In this document: in pieces, positions 52,549 through 62,167 of the stretch | Layout of the letters: each line of letters begins with the position of its first letter | Position numbering within the stretch: position 1 is the stretch's first letter | NCBI RefSeq assembly: GCF_000374425.1 | Contig: NZ_KB894357.1 | Coordinates: 122,285-186,284, forward strand | Source: Acinetobacter tjernbergiae DSM 14971 = CIP 107465 | GTDB lineage: Bacteria; Pseudomonadota; Gammaproteobacteria; Pseudomonadales; Moraxellaceae | DNA length: 64,000 bases | Direction of reading: 5' to 3' | Made by a program: the position numbers and the translations under genes | Notes under the pieces: model-generated | Databases searched by the model: none | What the model saw: the letters and a program-made list of their open reading frames with translations, nothing else | Told to the model about the DNA's origin: nothing

Positions 52549-53271
52549 TTAGCTTGGTCGTGCTACATCACCATTTAATACTTCTGGTAAATCCAAAACA
52601 GCAACACTGAGTTGTTCTAAAGCAGCAGGTTTAGCAATCACAAGTGCAAGATAACCATCTTCAAATGCAATACTATTCACGACTTCAACATCTTTATTCA
52701 GTTGGGTTGCAGGGGCAGGAGCAACATCTTTTGCTTGGATCAAATGCAGCCAATGTTTAGGCTTTGCTTTAAACCAAAGACGTGCCACAATTTCCTGACC
52801 CAAATAACAACCCTTATCAAAATGTACACCATCACGCTGATGCAGGCGTAATTCTTGTGGTTGAAATAGATGTTCAGTTGTATGTGTAATCCAAGCCTGT
52901 CCTGACTGAATGGCTTGTACTTGCCAGATATGGATGTCAGTCTCTGTTGAAGAAAATTCGGTTTGAATACCAACTACAGTTGGATAGACTGAACCAATTT
53001 CATCTAATTTCATTTTGGAGAAAGCACCAAACTTTTTAATATGTTTGGAAAATTCTTCTGCTTGGTCTTGTACAGTAACAAGCTCAAAACTCTCAGGATT
53101 TAACTTTTTAATCCATAGACCAAAATGAATACGCCCTTTTAAATCACAAATAGCTGTATAGCGACTCTCATTTTCAGATAAGCGTTCAACATGAATAGTG
53201 ACCTGACCTTGTAAAAATTTTTGTGCATCTACACCATTTAAGCTAAAAGCAGTAAAAGCAAGCTGACTCAT
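52549..53271 (-). CDS. ygfZ: Folate-binding protein YgfZ (GcvT-like)
   Basis: 240 residues with the YgfZ signature FDKGCYLGQEIVARLWFKAK (KGCxxGQE, Cys), and the GcvT-type N-terminus NGVDAQKFLQGQVT with the folate site. YgfZ/IbaG-type proteins help Fe-S cluster enzymes such as MiaB and need tetrahydrofolate. It is somewhat shorter than E. coli YgfZ (326 residues). It stands alone, leftward, with the divergent SRPBCC gene 186 bp away. Confidence 0.87.
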   Translation of the reverse strand: MSQLAFTAFSLNGVDAQKFLQGQVTIHVERLSENESRYTAICDLKGRIHFGLWIKKLNPESFELVTVQDQAEEFSKHIKKFGAFSKMKLDEIGSVYPTVVGIQTEFSSTETDIHIWQVQAIQSGQAWITHTTEHLFQPQELRLHQRDGVHFDKGCYLGQEIVARLWFKAKPKHWLHLIQAKDVAPAPATQLNKDVEVVNSIAFEDGYLALVIAKPAALEQLSVAVLDLPEVLNGDVARPS

Positions 53272-53457
53272 AGATCAATCCTAAAGCTGCGTTCTAATCA
53301 CTAAAATATGGAAGGCTATTTTGCGCCATTTTCTACAAAAAAGCAGCTTTAGATTTTCGATATTCGTACTCAAATGAGTGATCAAAAGTATAGCAATCGT
53401 TGTATTAATCGTTATGATATGGTGGTGAATAAAAAATAACCATACTGGAGAATAATA

Positions 53458-53904
53458 ATGACCGGTACAGTACGATTACATCGAGTATTTAATGCGCCGC
53501 CTGCACGTGTTTTTAAAGCTTTTCTAGATCCCGATGCATTAGTTAAATGGTTGCCGCCACATGGTTTTACTGCAAAAATTCACCATTTAGATCCACAGGT
53601 GGGTGGCACGTATAAAATGTCATTTACCAATTTCTCAACTGGGCAGACACATTCATTTGGCGGAACTTATGTTGAAATCACTGCAAATGAGCGACTGCGT
53701 TATACAGATAAATTTGATGATCCTAATTTATCTGGTGATATTCAAGTCACAATTGAATTAAAGCCAGTTGTAGTCGGTACAGAAATCAATATTACTCAAG
53801 AGGGAATACCTGATGTAATTCCTGTTGAGGCATGCTATTTGGGTTGGCAAGAGTCGCTTTATTTGTTGGGATTGCTTATTCAAGCAGAAATTCCAGATGA
53901 ATAA
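53458..53904 (+). CDS. SRPBCC (AHSA1-type) protein
   Basis: 148 residues with the AHSA1/START-like beginning RVFNAPPARVFKAFLDPDALVKWLPPHGF and the middle GGTYKMSFTNFSTGQTHSFGGTY, then LRYTDKFDDPNLSG. The end YLGWQESLYLLGLLIQAE is the C-terminal helix of the fold. These helix-grip proteins bind hydrophobic ligands or co-chaperone partners; the ligand is unknown. GGAG lies near the ATG. It leads a plus-strand run of small genes to 55622. Confidence 0.82.
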   Translation: MTGTVRLHRVFNAPPARVFKAFLDPDALVKWLPPHGFTAKIHHLDPQVGGTYKMSFTNFSTGQTHSFGGTYVEITANERLRYTDKFDDPNLSGDIQVTIELKPVVVGTEINITQEGIPDVIPVEACYLGWQESLYLLGLLIQAEIPDE

Positions 53905-53982
53905 AACAATGGCATCAAGTCCAACGTAAAAGTAACTAGAAAAATAAAAACAGTTTTAATCATAATTTATTTGGGGATGTAT

Positions 53983-54321
53983 ATGTCTGTGCAAGTAATT
54001 ATTGAAGAGCGAGAACAACTTGCACGTATCGCTATGTATAAAGCTTTAGAAAATCAACAAGCTGAAGATAGTGTAGAGCTGTTTATTCAGCATCATCTAG
54101 AGGAAATTGAACCAAGCTATTGGAAAAAACACTGTGGTATATCAACGCCTACTCTATTACAGGTTTTAGCATTATTGGTGCTTGATTATCAGTGGGATGA
54201 TGGAGGTTTGGAAAGTTATGACATGTTAGATTTTACTTTACCTGATGAAATTACCAATTATGTTATTTGCGTTAGTTTTAATGAAAAAGGGCAGGTCATT
54301 GATATTTCAATGGAGAGCTGA
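53983..54321 (+). CDS. Conserved small protein, possibly DUF2004-like
   Basis: 112 residues from the ATG at 53983, chosen for the GGGGA about six bases upstream; frames from 53971 begin with TTG. Acidic, no signal peptide. The C-terminal YDMLDFTLPDEITNYVICVSFNEKG and ISMES ending looks like the DUF2004-type fold, but I am not sure. It follows the SRPBCC gene by 78 bp and precedes the DUF488 gene by 25 bp, so it belongs to the same transcription unit. Function unknown. Confidence 0.6.
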   Translation: MSVQVIIEEREQLARIAMYKALENQQAEDSVELFIQHHLEEIEPSYWKKHCGISTPTLLQVLALLVLDYQWDDGGLESYDMLDFTLPDEITNYVICVSFNEKGQVIDISMES

Positions 54322-54346
54322 ACTTTTATAACTAGAGGAGAATAAA

Positions 54347-54721
54347 GTGCACATCGCAATTAAACGAATTTATGATCCTGTTACAAAAGCTGATGGTAAA
54401 CGTGTGCTCGTTGATCGCTTGTGGCCCAGAGGAATTTCCAAAGAACGTGCACATTTAGATTTATGGCTCAAAGAAATAGCACCCTCCACTGAGCTGAGAA
54501 AAGAGTTTTGTCATAAGGCTGAGTATTGGCTTGCTTTCCAGCATGGTTATTATCAAGAACTTAAAGATAACCCGCATATCAGTGAGTTAAGAGAAATTGC
54601 AAAGCATGGGCAATTAACACTGATTTATGCCGCAAAAGACCCTGAACTCAATCATGCTTTAGTTCTTGAAAACTATTTGCTTGGAAAAGAGATAAAAGAG
54701 ATAAAAGAGATAAAGGCTTGA
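54347..54721 (+). CDS. DUF488 family protein (YeaO-like)
   Basis: 124 residues from a GTG start with AGGAG six bases upstream. Signature IKRIYDPVTKADGKRVLVDRLWPRGISKERA, then WLKEIAPSTELRKEF (YeaO/DUF488). The C-terminus ends with EIKEIKEIKA, encoded by three tandem 9-bp units (54688-54714), which looks like recent slippage. DUF488 proteins are small cytoplasmic proteins of unknown biochemical activity. They lie in clusters of small conserved genes like this one. Confidence 0.85.
   Translation: MHIAIKRIYDPVTKADGKRVLVDRLWPRGISKERAHLDLWLKEIAPSTELRKEFCHKAEYWLAFQHGYYQELKDNPHISELREIAKHGQLTLIYAAKDPELNHALVLENYLLGKEIKEIKEIKA
54688..54714 (+). repeat. Three tandem AGAGATAAA units at the end of the DUF488 gene
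   Basis: Three perfect 9-bp repeats encode EIK EIK EIK just before the stop codon. Loss or gain of a unit keeps the frame, so it is a tolerated coding microsatellite. Confidence 0.9.
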
Positions 54722-54791
54722 AATTTTCTATTTAAGGGAAACTTTGAAAAAAAGCACTGATCGACGATAATAGGATTTTTGAGATTTTTTT

Positions 54792-55136
54792 ATGTCTTTG
54801 CCAAATTGCCCACAATGCCAATCAGAATATACATATCAAGATGGTGAATTACTTATTTGTCCTGAATGTTCACATGAGTGGAAAGATGGGGAAAACATAG
54901 CAGCAGAAGTACAGGACATTATTAAAGATGTAAATGGTAATGTTTTGGTTGATGGCGATAGTGTAACAGTGATCAAAGATTTGAAAATTAAAGGTTCTTC
55001 CTCGGTTGTGAAAGTAGGTACAAAAGTCAAAACAATTCGTTTAGTTCCTGATGCAAGTGATGGTCACAATATTGATTGCAAAATTGATGGGGTGGGTGCA
55101 ATGAAACTCAAATCTGAATTTGTCAAAAAAGTTTAA
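54792..55136 (+). CDS. phnA: PhnA/YjdM family zinc-ribbon protein
   Basis: 114 residues. The N-terminal zinc ribbon [25 protein letters not shown] has two CPxC pairs, and the C-terminal domain ([10 protein letters not shown] to LKSEFVKK) matches PhnA/YjdM. Old annotation as alkylphosphonate uptake is not well supported; the biochemical role is unknown. It follows the DUF488 gene by 70 bp, and a strong terminator follows. Confidence 0.9.
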   Translation: MSLPNCPQCQSEYTYQDGELLICPECSHEWKDGENIAAEVQDIIKDVNGNVLVDGDSVTVIKDLKIKGSSSVVKVGTKVKTIRLVPDASDGHNIDCKIDGVGAMKLKSEFVKKV

Positions 55137-55152
55137 CCTAATCTATTTCGAT

Positions 55153-55180
55153 AAGGAGCATGCAAATGCTCCTTTTTTAA
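55153..55180 (+). terminator. Intrinsic terminator after phnA
   Basis: AAGGAGCAT, loop GCAA, ATGCTCCTTTTTT; a nine-base-pair stem with a T-run. Confidence 0.9.
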
Positions 55181-55286
55181 TAAATAACTATATTACTAAA
55201 AATGAACAAAAAATAGCCAAATCAAACTCTAGGCTGATCTATATTGAGTAGATAACAAAATATTAATCTAAATAATAGAGGTTCTT

Positions 55287-55622
55287 ATGGCTGGATGGTT
55301 TGAAATAAGTTTAGCAAGTGATGGTCAATTTCGCTTTGTTTTAAAAGCAGGTAATGGGGAATCAATTTTAAATAGTGAATTATATAAAACGAAGGCAGCA
55401 GCATTGAATGGTATTGCTTCAGTTCAAAAAAATAGTCCAGACGATGCACGTTATGAACGATTAACTTCAAAAAATGAAAAACCTTATTTTAATTTGAAAG
55501 CTGCCAATCATCAGGTGATTGGTGCAAGCCAATTGTACTCAAGTGAACAATCTCGTGATAAAGGGGTTGAATCGGTAAAAAATAATGGGCCTTCAGAAGT
55601 AATTAAGGATTTAACTATCTAA
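55287..55622 (+). CDS. yegP: DUF1508 protein YegP
   Basis: 111 residues made of two DUF1508 repeats: GWFEISLASDGQFRFVLKAGNGESIL and PYFNLKAANHQVIGASQLYS, each a small beta-beta-beta-alpha module. Family members are about 110 residues and cytoplasmic; function is unknown. Ribosome-binding site AGAGG lies before the ATG. A terminator follows at 55631. Confidence 0.9.
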   Translation: MAGWFEISLASDGQFRFVLKAGNGESILNSELYKTKAAALNGIASVQKNSPDDARYERLTSKNEKPYFNLKAANHQVIGASQLYSSEQSRDKGVESVKNNGPSEVIKDLTI

Positions 55623-55630
55623 ATTTTAAT

Positions 55631-55663
55631 AAAAAGCCGTTTGAATTAAAACGGCTTTTTTAC
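55631..55663. terminator. Bidirectional terminator between yegP and proS
   Basis: AAAAAGCCGTTT, loop GAATT, AAAACGGCTTTTT, with A-runs on the left and T-runs on the right, between convergent genes. Confidence 0.9.
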
Positions 55664-55677
55664 ATCAAAAGTTTAGA

Positions 55678-57393
55678 TTAGCGTGTGAGTTTCGCTGCTA
55701 ATTCCTCTTTATTTAGATTACTTGCTTCAGCATCACGACGACCTTTGTACTCGAAAGTACCAGCATCCAAACCTTTCTCACCAATGACGATTCGATGAGG
55801 AATACCCATCAATTCTAAGTCGGAAAATTTTACGCCTGGACGTTCGTTACGATCATCAAGTAATACATCATAACCCTGTGCTTGTAGTTCAGCATATAGC
55901 ACCTCAGCAGCTTCAAGTGTACGAGGTGATTTGTGCGCATTCATTGGCACAATCGCAACATCAAACGGTGCGATCGCTTGAGGCCAAATAATACCTTTGT
56001 CATCAAAGTTTTGCTCAATTGCAGCTGCAACCACACGTGTTACACCAATACCATAGCAGCCCATGGTTACCGTAAATGGTTTGCCATCTTCACCAAGTAC
56101 TTTACAGCCTAGCGCTTCTGAATATTTTGTACCTAACTGGAAGATATGTCCTACTTCGATACCACGTTTGATTAAAATCGTACCTTTACCATCTGGAGAA
56201 GGATCACCTTCAACCACATTACGAAGATCAAATACTTCAGTGAATGTTGCATCACGATCCCAATTCACACCTGTTGCATGCTTGTCGACTTCATTAGCCC
56301 CAGCAACAAAGTCAGATAAAACTGATGCAGCGCGATCTACAATGACGGTTAAACCTTTTTCAACAAGTCCTTGAGGACCACAGAAACCAGCAGTTAAACC
56401 GTGCTGTTGTAGTTGTTCTTCAGTTGCAAAGACTAATGGTGCTGCAATCAATGGGTGTTTTTCAGCTTTAATCTCATTGAGTTCATGATCACCACGTAAG
56501 AAAAGGGCAACAACAGGTGTGTGACCCTTTTCATCGGTTTGACCTTGAACCAAGAGTGCTTTTACAGATTGTTTTGCATCAGTATTTAAGAACTGGCAAA
56601 CATCCGCAATTGTTTTTTGATTCGGTGTATCGACTAAAGTGAGTGTTTGTGTTGCTTCAGCGCGCTCGCCTGTCAAAACAGCTTCAGCCATTTCAACGTT
56701 TGCTGCAAAGTCCGACTCAGTTGAGAAGGCGATGTCATCTTCACCACTTGCTGCAAGCACATGGAACTCATGTGATGCTGAACCGCCGATAGAACCTGTA
56801 TCTGCTTGTACAGGGCGGAAATCTAGACCAAGACGTGTAAAGATACGGCTATAAGTTTCGTACATTACATCATACGTTTCTTGTAATGATGCTTGATTTG
56901 CATGGAAAGAATACGCATCTTTCATGATGAATTCACGTGAGCGCATTACGCCAAAACGTGGACGAATTTCATCGCGGAATTTGGTCTGAATTTGATAAAA
57001 GTTCAATGGTAATTGTTTATAACTTTTGAGTTCATTACGGGCTAAGTCTGTAATTACTTCTTCGTGTGTTGGACCGAGTACAAAGTCATTTGTATGGCGA
57101 TCTTTAAAGCGCAATAATTCTGGACCGTATTGTTCAAAACGACCAGATTCTTCCCAAAGTGCAGCAGGTTGGGTGACTGGCATGAAAACTTCTAATGCAC
57201 CTGAACGGTTCATTTCTTCACGAACAATCGCATCTACTTTCTTTAAAACACGTGTTCCTGTGGGCAACCAAGAGTATAAGCCAGAAGCTAGTTTACGAAT
57301 CATCCCCGCACGTAACATGAGCTGATGTGAAATGACTTCAGCATCATTTGGGGTTTCTCTCAACGTTGCAAATAAAAAGCGGCTTGCGCGCAT
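55678..57393 (-). CDS. proS: Prolyl-tRNA synthetase
   Basis: 571 residues, bacterial type with a YbaK-like editing insertion (about 230-390). Motif 1 lies in [17 protein letters not shown], motif 2 is [17 protein letters not shown], motif 3 [15 protein letters not shown]. The C-terminal anticodon-binding domain ends [18 protein letters not shown]. It charges tRNA-Pro and edits misactivated Ala. Length equals E. coli ProS (572). The start ATG 57393 gives the typical [15 protein letters not shown]. It is a single gene here. Confidence 0.97.
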   Translation of the reverse strand: MRASRFLFATLRETPNDAEVISHQLMLRAGMIRKLASGLYSWLPTGTRVLKKVDAIVREEMNRSGALEVFMPVTQPAALWEESGRFEQYGPELLRFKDRHTNDFVLGPTHEEVITDLARNELKSYKQLPLNFYQIQTKFRDEIRPRFGVMRSREFIMKDAYSFHANQASLQETYDVMYETYSRIFTRLGLDFRPVQADTGSIGGSASHEFHVLAASGEDDIAFSTESDFAANVEMAEAVLTGERAEATQTLTLVDTPNQKTIADVCQFLNTDAKQSVKALLVQGQTDEKGHTPVVALFLRGDHELNEIKAEKHPLIAAPLVFATEEQLQQHGLTAGFCGPQGLVEKGLTVIVDRAASVLSDFVAGANEVDKHATGVNWDRDATFTEVFDLRNVVEGDPSPDGKGTILIKRGIEVGHIFQLGTKYSEALGCKVLGEDGKPFTVTMGCYGIGVTRVVAAAIEQNFDDKGIIWPQAIAPFDVAIVPMNAHKSPRTLEAAEVLYAELQAQGYDVLLDDRNERPGVKFSDLELMGIPHRIVIGEKGLDAGTFEYKGRRDAEASNLNKEELAAKLTR

Positions 57394-57606
57394 GGAAACT
57401 ATCCTAAAGTTAAATGTTAACTAAAATATGGCTACAATAATGAACAAATAATATGCTCAATGTTGAATTGTTGGCATTATGACATGAATCATCTGATTTC
57501 GGGCAATCTAAACTATTGCAATTGCATTAAAACTATTAAGAATCATCAGATATGTTTTTAGAAGAACATGTAAGAGAGGTTAAGTGGATTTTTAATAGTA
57601 AAATCT

Positions 57607-58257
57607 TTAATTTTGCTCAAGAATTTTTAAGCGATTAATAATATCTGCATATTCAACCTCAGTCTTATGGTAAGCATTACGAAGACTTTCCACGGTTCTT
57701 TTTACATTATCAATATTTTTTGCATTATTCTCTAAATTATTCTTGAGCTGAGGTGGTAAAACTTCACCCTTGCGGTGATACTCCATTTCTTGCCTCTTAA
57801 AACCAATTTTATCCTGTTGTAATTGTTTAAGTTGTTCTTGTTGGTAATTTAGCTGTTTTTTTAAATTAGCAAGAATTTGGTCTCTTTTTACTGCTGCGAT
57901 TTTAGTACTACCATAAGCGCGTTTTAATTTAATATCTTGCTCACGTTGACGTGCTATTGATTCACGATGTGAAGATTGCTGCACATCTGCTGTTGCATTA
58001 TATGGACGATTTCGCTTTAGAACTTGCATATTACGATCAAGTGCTTCGTAACCATAACGAATATGTTCGGGAGTTACCGATGTGCTTACATTTGCAACCC
58101 CATTTTTATCATAATAACGATACCAAACGGCTTTGGGTTGTTCAGTTAGGGCAAAGCTTGTATTGCAAAAAACCAATAGGAAAAAAACACAAATGTAATT
58201 ACGAGTAATCGTTATAAAGTGGCTAACGCGGAAACCGCACTTTAACGAACTAGACAT
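57607..58257 (-). CDS. Exported coiled-coil protein of unknown function
   Basis: 216 residues with a signal-like hydrophobic segment (YICVFFLLVFCNTSFA). A DUF4124-like motif follows (VWYRYYDKNGVANVSTSVTP), where a Tyr-rich strand precedes NGV. A long coiled coil comes after (KRDQILANLKKQLNYQQEQL to VESLRNAYHKTEVEY). It is presumably periplasmic. It lies just left of the pilGHIJ cluster and is divergent from it; a link to envelope or pili is possible but unproven. Confidence 0.65.
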   Translation of the reverse strand: MSSSLKCGFRVSHFITITRNYICVFFLLVFCNTSFALTEQPKAVWYRYYDKNGVANVSTSVTPEHIRYGYEALDRNMQVLKRNRPYNATADVQQSSHRESIARQREQDIKLKRAYGSTKIAAVKRDQILANLKKQLNYQQEQLKQLQQDKIGFKRQEMEYHRKGEVLPPQLKNNLENNAKNIDNVKRTVESLRNAYHKTEVEYADIINRLKILEQN

Positions 58258-58372
58258 TACATTCCCCGGAAAAAGTTAACTAAATCACTTATTTTTAAAT
58301 AATAATCAGTTGTATATTAGTAGCTATTTATACAATTAAAAATAGTTAATATACAAAAAAATTAGGAATTCG

Positions 58373-58462
58373 ATGAAAAGTGTGAGCTATTCGTTATTGT
58401 TTTGGAAAACTGATAGATTAGTTCAAAAAACCTCATTGATAATGCAAGTAAAGATATGTTAA
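58373..58462 (+). CDS. Possible 29-residue ORF upstream of pilG
   Basis: ATG at 58373 follows AGGAATTCG, a plausible ribosome-binding site, and opens a 29-codon frame (MKSVSYSLLFWKTDRLV and on). It ends 75 bp before pilG. The composition is not clearly protein-like and no family is recognised. It may be chance in AT-rich DNA. Confidence 0.2.
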   Translation: MKSVSYSLLFWKTDRLVQKTSLIMQVKIC

Positions 58463-58537
58463 AAATATCATCTAATCTGTATAAAACAAATTAAACCAAC
58501 CATAATTTGTATTGAGTGAATGGGGCAGGACAATTAA

Positions 58538-58921
58538 ATGGAAGACAAATTTCAAAATTTGAAGGTAATGGTGATTGACGATTCAAAAACGATTCGCCGT
58601 ACAGCTGAAACATTGTTACAACGAGAGGGTTGTGAAGTGATTACTGCTGTTGATGGTTTTGAAGCTTTATCAAAAATTGCTGAAGCAAATCCTGATATCG
58701 TTTTTGTTGACATCATGATGCCTCGTTTAGACGGTTACCAAACCTGCGCATTGATTAAAAATTCTTTAAATTATCAAAATATTCCAGTGATTATGTTGTC
58801 AAGCAAAGACGGTTTGTTTGATCAGGCTAAAGGGCGTGTTGTGGGATCTGATGAGTATTTAACTAAGCCATTCAGTAAAGATGAGCTGTTAAATGCGATT
58901 CGTAACCACGTTAGCGCATAA
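58538..58921 (+). CDS. pilG: Twitching motility response regulator PilG
   Basis: 127 residues, a stand-alone CheY-like receiver. Acidic pocket VIDDSKTIRR, phospho-Asp in IVFVDIMMPRLDGYQT, Thr/Ser and Lys in MLSSKDG and YLTKPFSK. PilG is the receiver phosphorylated by ChpA that promotes pilus extension via FimV/CyaB-linked cAMP signalling in Pseudomonas; the Acinetobacter homologue is needed for twitching. It opens a colinear Pil-Chp cluster. Confidence 0.93.
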   Translation: MEDKFQNLKVMVIDDSKTIRRTAETLLQREGCEVITAVDGFEALSKIAEANPDIVFVDIMMPRLDGYQTCALIKNSLNYQNIPVIMLSSKDGLFDQAKGRVVGSDEYLTKPFSKDELLNAIRNHVSA

Positions 58922-58940
58922 AATTTAAATTGAGGAAAAA

Positions 58941-59303
58941 ATGGCTCGTATACTTATTGTAGATGATTCACCTACTGAAACATTTCGCTTTAGAGAAATT
59001 TTGACTAAGCACGGTTATGAAGTTTTAGAAGCAACCAATGGTGCTGATGGTGTCACAATGGCACAAGCAGAATTACCTGATCTCGTACTAATGGATGTTG
59101 TTATGCCAGGAATGAACGGTTTCCAAGCAACACGTCAAATTAGTAAGGGTAAGGATACTCAGCATATCCCTGTTGTGATCGTAAGTACTAAAGATCAGGC
59201 AACAGATCGTGTATGGGGGAAACGTCAGGGTGCTTGTGATTACTTAACAAAGCCAATTGATGAGCAGCAACTTATTGATGTGATTAAACAATTGCTAAGT
59301 TAA
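58941..59303 (+). CDS. pilH: Twitching motility response regulator PilH
   Basis: 120 residues, a second CheY-like receiver 19 bp after pilG. ILIVDDSPTETFRF, phospho-acceptor in LVLMDVVMPGMNGFQ, VIVSTKDQATD and YLTKPIDEQQ. PilH is the antagonistic receiver that helps pilus retraction or drains phosphate from the kinase. AGGAAAAA precedes the ATG. Confidence 0.93.
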   Translation: MARILIVDDSPTETFRFREILTKHGYEVLEATNGADGVTMAQAELPDLVLMDVVMPGMNGFQATRQISKGKDTQHIPVVIVSTKDQATDRVWGKRQGACDYLTKPIDEQQLIDVIKQLLS

Positions 59304-59342
59304 TTAATACGAGCCTTTTCATTACTCAATACGGGATAGGGT

Positions 59343-59879
59343 ATGGCAGCAAATGGATTTATCGAATTGCTTCGCTTATCCAAGCGAGGCAATAAACAAT
59401 ATGCTTCAACTCAGAATGAAGTCAGCCGCTGGTCTGGTATCGCCTTTGAGATGTTAGGGCAATATTTTGTTGCACCATTAGGAGAGATTTCAGAGGTAAT
59501 TTATCCTCCGAAATATACTCCTGTTCCAAATACTCAAGCGTGGGTACGTGGTTTGGCGAACATTCGTGGAAGACTGCTTTCCGTTTCTGATCTAACGCAA
59601 TTTATTTCAGGGCAACGAAGCCAGTTTTCACCAACACAAAAAGTAATATGTGTAAGTCATCAAGATCATTATGTAGGCTTGGTCGTGGACCAAGTTCTAG
59701 GTATACAGCACTTTAATAAAAAGAGTTTCTTTTCTCAAAGTTCTGAACTAGACAATAAATTAAGAGATTATTGTCAAGGTTACTTTCACCAGCATAATCA
59801 GCAATGGCATGTATTCTTATTAAGTCGGTTATTGAGTAATCCTCAATACATGAATGCATCAATAAAATTTATAAACTAA
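59343..59879 (+). CDS. pilI: Chemotaxis coupling protein PilI (CheW-like)
   Basis: 178 residues with a CheW domain (YFVAPLGEISEVI, WVRGLANIRGRLLSVSDLTQFI, HYVGLVVDQVLGIQ). It links the PilJ receptor to the ChpA kinase at the pole. It is 39 bp downstream of pilH on the same strand. Confidence 0.9.
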   Translation: MAANGFIELLRLSKRGNKQYASTQNEVSRWSGIAFEMLGQYFVAPLGEISEVIYPPKYTPVPNTQAWVRGLANIRGRLLSVSDLTQFISGQRSQFSPTQKVICVSHQDHYVGLVVDQVLGIQHFNKKSFFSQSSELDNKLRDYCQGYFHQHNQQWHVFLLSRLLSNPQYMNASIKFIN

Positions 59880-59925
59880 TTTGATACGCTACGGAATATA
59901 AACGCGTATTCGGGGAGAAGCTGAT

Positions 59926-62013
59926 ATGGGCTTTAAACTTAAAAAGAAAAATGGTAGTGGCAGTGATAGTACAGGTGCGAAGAAAAGTGGGGCGTTTTTA
60001 GAAAATATTCGAACGCAACTTGATCAGTTCTCACGCTTGTTTGGTGAAACTGAAAAGTCTAAGCCGATTCTCTACCGTGCTTTAATTGCTTTAGCTCTTG
60101 CAGTCATCCTCTTAATTTATTTATTTGTGAGTGTACCACGCTATAACCAATTAACTCGTAGTTTGGGTGAGTTACGTTTGTTATCTCAGATGATTTCTCG
60201 TCAGGCCACTGAAGCAACGGCTTCTGGTACACCAGAAGCGATGAAAAGCTTAGTTGAATCTGAAAAACGTTTCGCTGAAAATTTAGAAACAGTTGAAAGT
60301 GTTTATGGTAAGGGATCAGATGAATACAAGAAAGCCAATGAACTTTGGATGAATGTATCTAAAAATATTGAATTAATTGCGTCTCAACAAAAAGTTATTA
60401 ATCAGCTTTATGATACGAACATTTCGATCAGTGAAACCATTCCTGAAATTCAGGCTGAATACAACTTAATGGTTGATCAGATGGTTCGTGAGAATATGTC
60501 GAGTAGTCAGGTAATTATCACTAAAAACCAAGTGTTTATTGCTGAACGTATTTTGCGTTCAATTAACTCGGTTTTAGTTGGTACAGATAACTCAAATGTA
60601 TCGGCAAATGATTTTGGTGCAGACATTGATACCTTTGGTGTTTATTTGAATGCACAGTTAAATGGTAGTGCTGAACTTGGTGTGGATCGTATTACTTCAC
60701 CTGATCTACGGGAGTCAGTAGATAGTATCAAGTCAGATTATGATGCTGTTTTGAAATCGGCAGCAGCAACCGTATTACAAAATGCGAATCAAATTGTTCG
60801 TGTACGTCAAGCATCTTCACAAATCTTTTCTCAGTCTGATGCATTATTAAAATCATTGAATGATTTATCTGATAAGGCAGAAGGTGGTTGGGGTAATGTT
60901 ATCGCAGGTATAGTATTAATTGGTGCACTTGGCTTGTTAATCTTCTCAGCGTTACAATTACTTGCTTTACGTAGTAACACAGATAAAGAGCGTGTAACAC
61001 GTTTACAAGATGAATATGACCGTAACCAAAATGCAATTTTACGTTTACTCGATGAAATTGCTGACTTAGCAGATGGTGACTTACGTTCATATGCAACAGT
61101 ATCTGAAGATTTTACTGGTGCGATTGCCGACTCGATTAACTTTGCGATTGATCAATTACGTGACCTTGTATCTCGAATCACTGAAACATCTCAAGAAGTC
61201 GCTCGTTATACCCAAGATACTCAGGATATTACTAATCAATTAGCAGAAGCTTCTGAGCATCAGGCACAAGAGATTGCAGGTGCATCAGCAGCAATGAACG
61301 AAATGGCATTGTCGATTGACCAAGTATCTTCTAATGCATCTGAATCAGCTGATGTAGCACAACGTTCTGTACAAATTGCATCGAATGGAGCACAGGTCGT
61401 AAACCGTTCAATTGAAGGTATGGATCACATTCGTGAGCAGATTCAAGAAACCTCAAAACGTATTAAGCGTTTGGGTGAGTCTTCTCAAGAGATTGGTAAC
61501 ATCGTCTCACTTATTAACGATATTGCCGACCAAACGAACATCTTGGCATTAAACGCAGCGATTCAAGCATCGATGGCAGGTGAGGCTGGTCGTGGTTTCG
61601 CGGTTGTAGCCGATGAAGTACAGCGTCTAGCAGAACGTTCAGCATCAGCAACCAAGCAGATCGAGAGCTTAGTGAAAACCATTCAAACAGATACAAATGA
61701 AGCCGTTATTTCAATGGAACAAACGACTTCTGAGGTCGTGCGTGGTGCGAACTTGGCAAAAGATGCAGGTATTGCACTCGATGAAATTCAAACGGTATCA
61801 GGTGATTTGGCAAAATTAATTGAGAGCATTTCTGATGCAGCAAAATTACAGTCAGCATCTGCGAGTCATATTGCGACAACGATGAATGTTGTACAAGAAA
61901 TTACTTCACAAACGACAACAGCAACTTTCGATACAGCACGTTCAGTTTCTGAACTGGCTAATATGGCTGAGTCATTGCGTGAATCAGTAACTGACTTTAA
62001 ATTACCTGAATAA
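59926..62013 (+). CDS. pilJ: Methyl-accepting chemotaxis protein PilJ
   Basis: 695 residues. First membrane helix [20 protein letters not shown] (about 47-66), periplasmic sensor, second helix [20 protein letters not shown] (about 325-344), HAMP region and a cytoplasmic signalling domain whose hairpin tip is [18 protein letters not shown]. The second paralogous helical part of the periplasmic domain matches PilJ receptors that respond to surface contact via PilA in Pseudomonas. A hairpin terminator-like element follows at 62020. Confidence 0.94.
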   Translation: MGFKLKKKNGSGSDSTGAKKSGAFLENIRTQLDQFSRLFGETEKSKPILYRALIALALAVILLIYLFVSVPRYNQLTRSLGELRLLSQMISRQATEATASGTPEAMKSLVESEKRFAENLETVESVYGKGSDEYKKANELWMNVSKNIELIASQQKVINQLYDTNISISETIPEIQAEYNLMVDQMVRENMSSSQVIITKNQVFIAERILRSINSVLVGTDNSNVSANDFGADIDTFGVYLNAQLNGSAELGVDRITSPDLRESVDSIKSDYDAVLKSAAATVLQNANQIVRVRQASSQIFSQSDALLKSLNDLSDKAEGGWGNVIAGIVLIGALGLLIFSALQLLALRSNTDKERVTRLQDEYDRNQNAILRLLDEIADLADGDLRSYATVSEDFTGAIADSINFAIDQLRDLVSRITETSQEVARYTQDTQDITNQLAEASEHQAQEIAGASAAMNEMALSIDQVSSNASESADVAQRSVQIASNGAQVVNRSIEGMDHIREQIQETSKRIKRLGESSQEIGNIVSLINDIADQTNILALNAAIQASMAGEAGRGFAVVADEVQRLAERSASATKQIESLVKTIQTDTNEAVISMEQTTSEVVRGANLAKDAGIALDEIQTVSGDLAKLIESISDAAKLQSASASHIATTMNVVQEITSQTTTATFDTARSVSELANMAESLRESVTDFKLPE

Positions 62014-62019
62014 GGCAGC

Positions 62020-62058
62020 AAAGGGAGAGCAGATGGGGTATCTGTTTTTCCCTTTTTG
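62020..62058 (+). terminator. Terminator-like hairpin between pilJ and pilL/chpA
   Basis: AAAGGGA (62020-62026) with TCCCTTT (62049-62055), and CAGAT/ATCTG inside, then TTTTT. It lies 7 bp past pilJ's stop and would limit, but perhaps not block, transcription into the kinase gene 154 bp downstream. Confidence 0.7.
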
Positions 62059-62167
62059 TAGAGATGTAGAATATCGCCGCAAGATAGAAATTATGGAATT
62101 ACATCTTGCGTGATAAATACACGTAATTTTTAACCACATCTTGTGGATAAAAACGAAAGAAGCCGCT

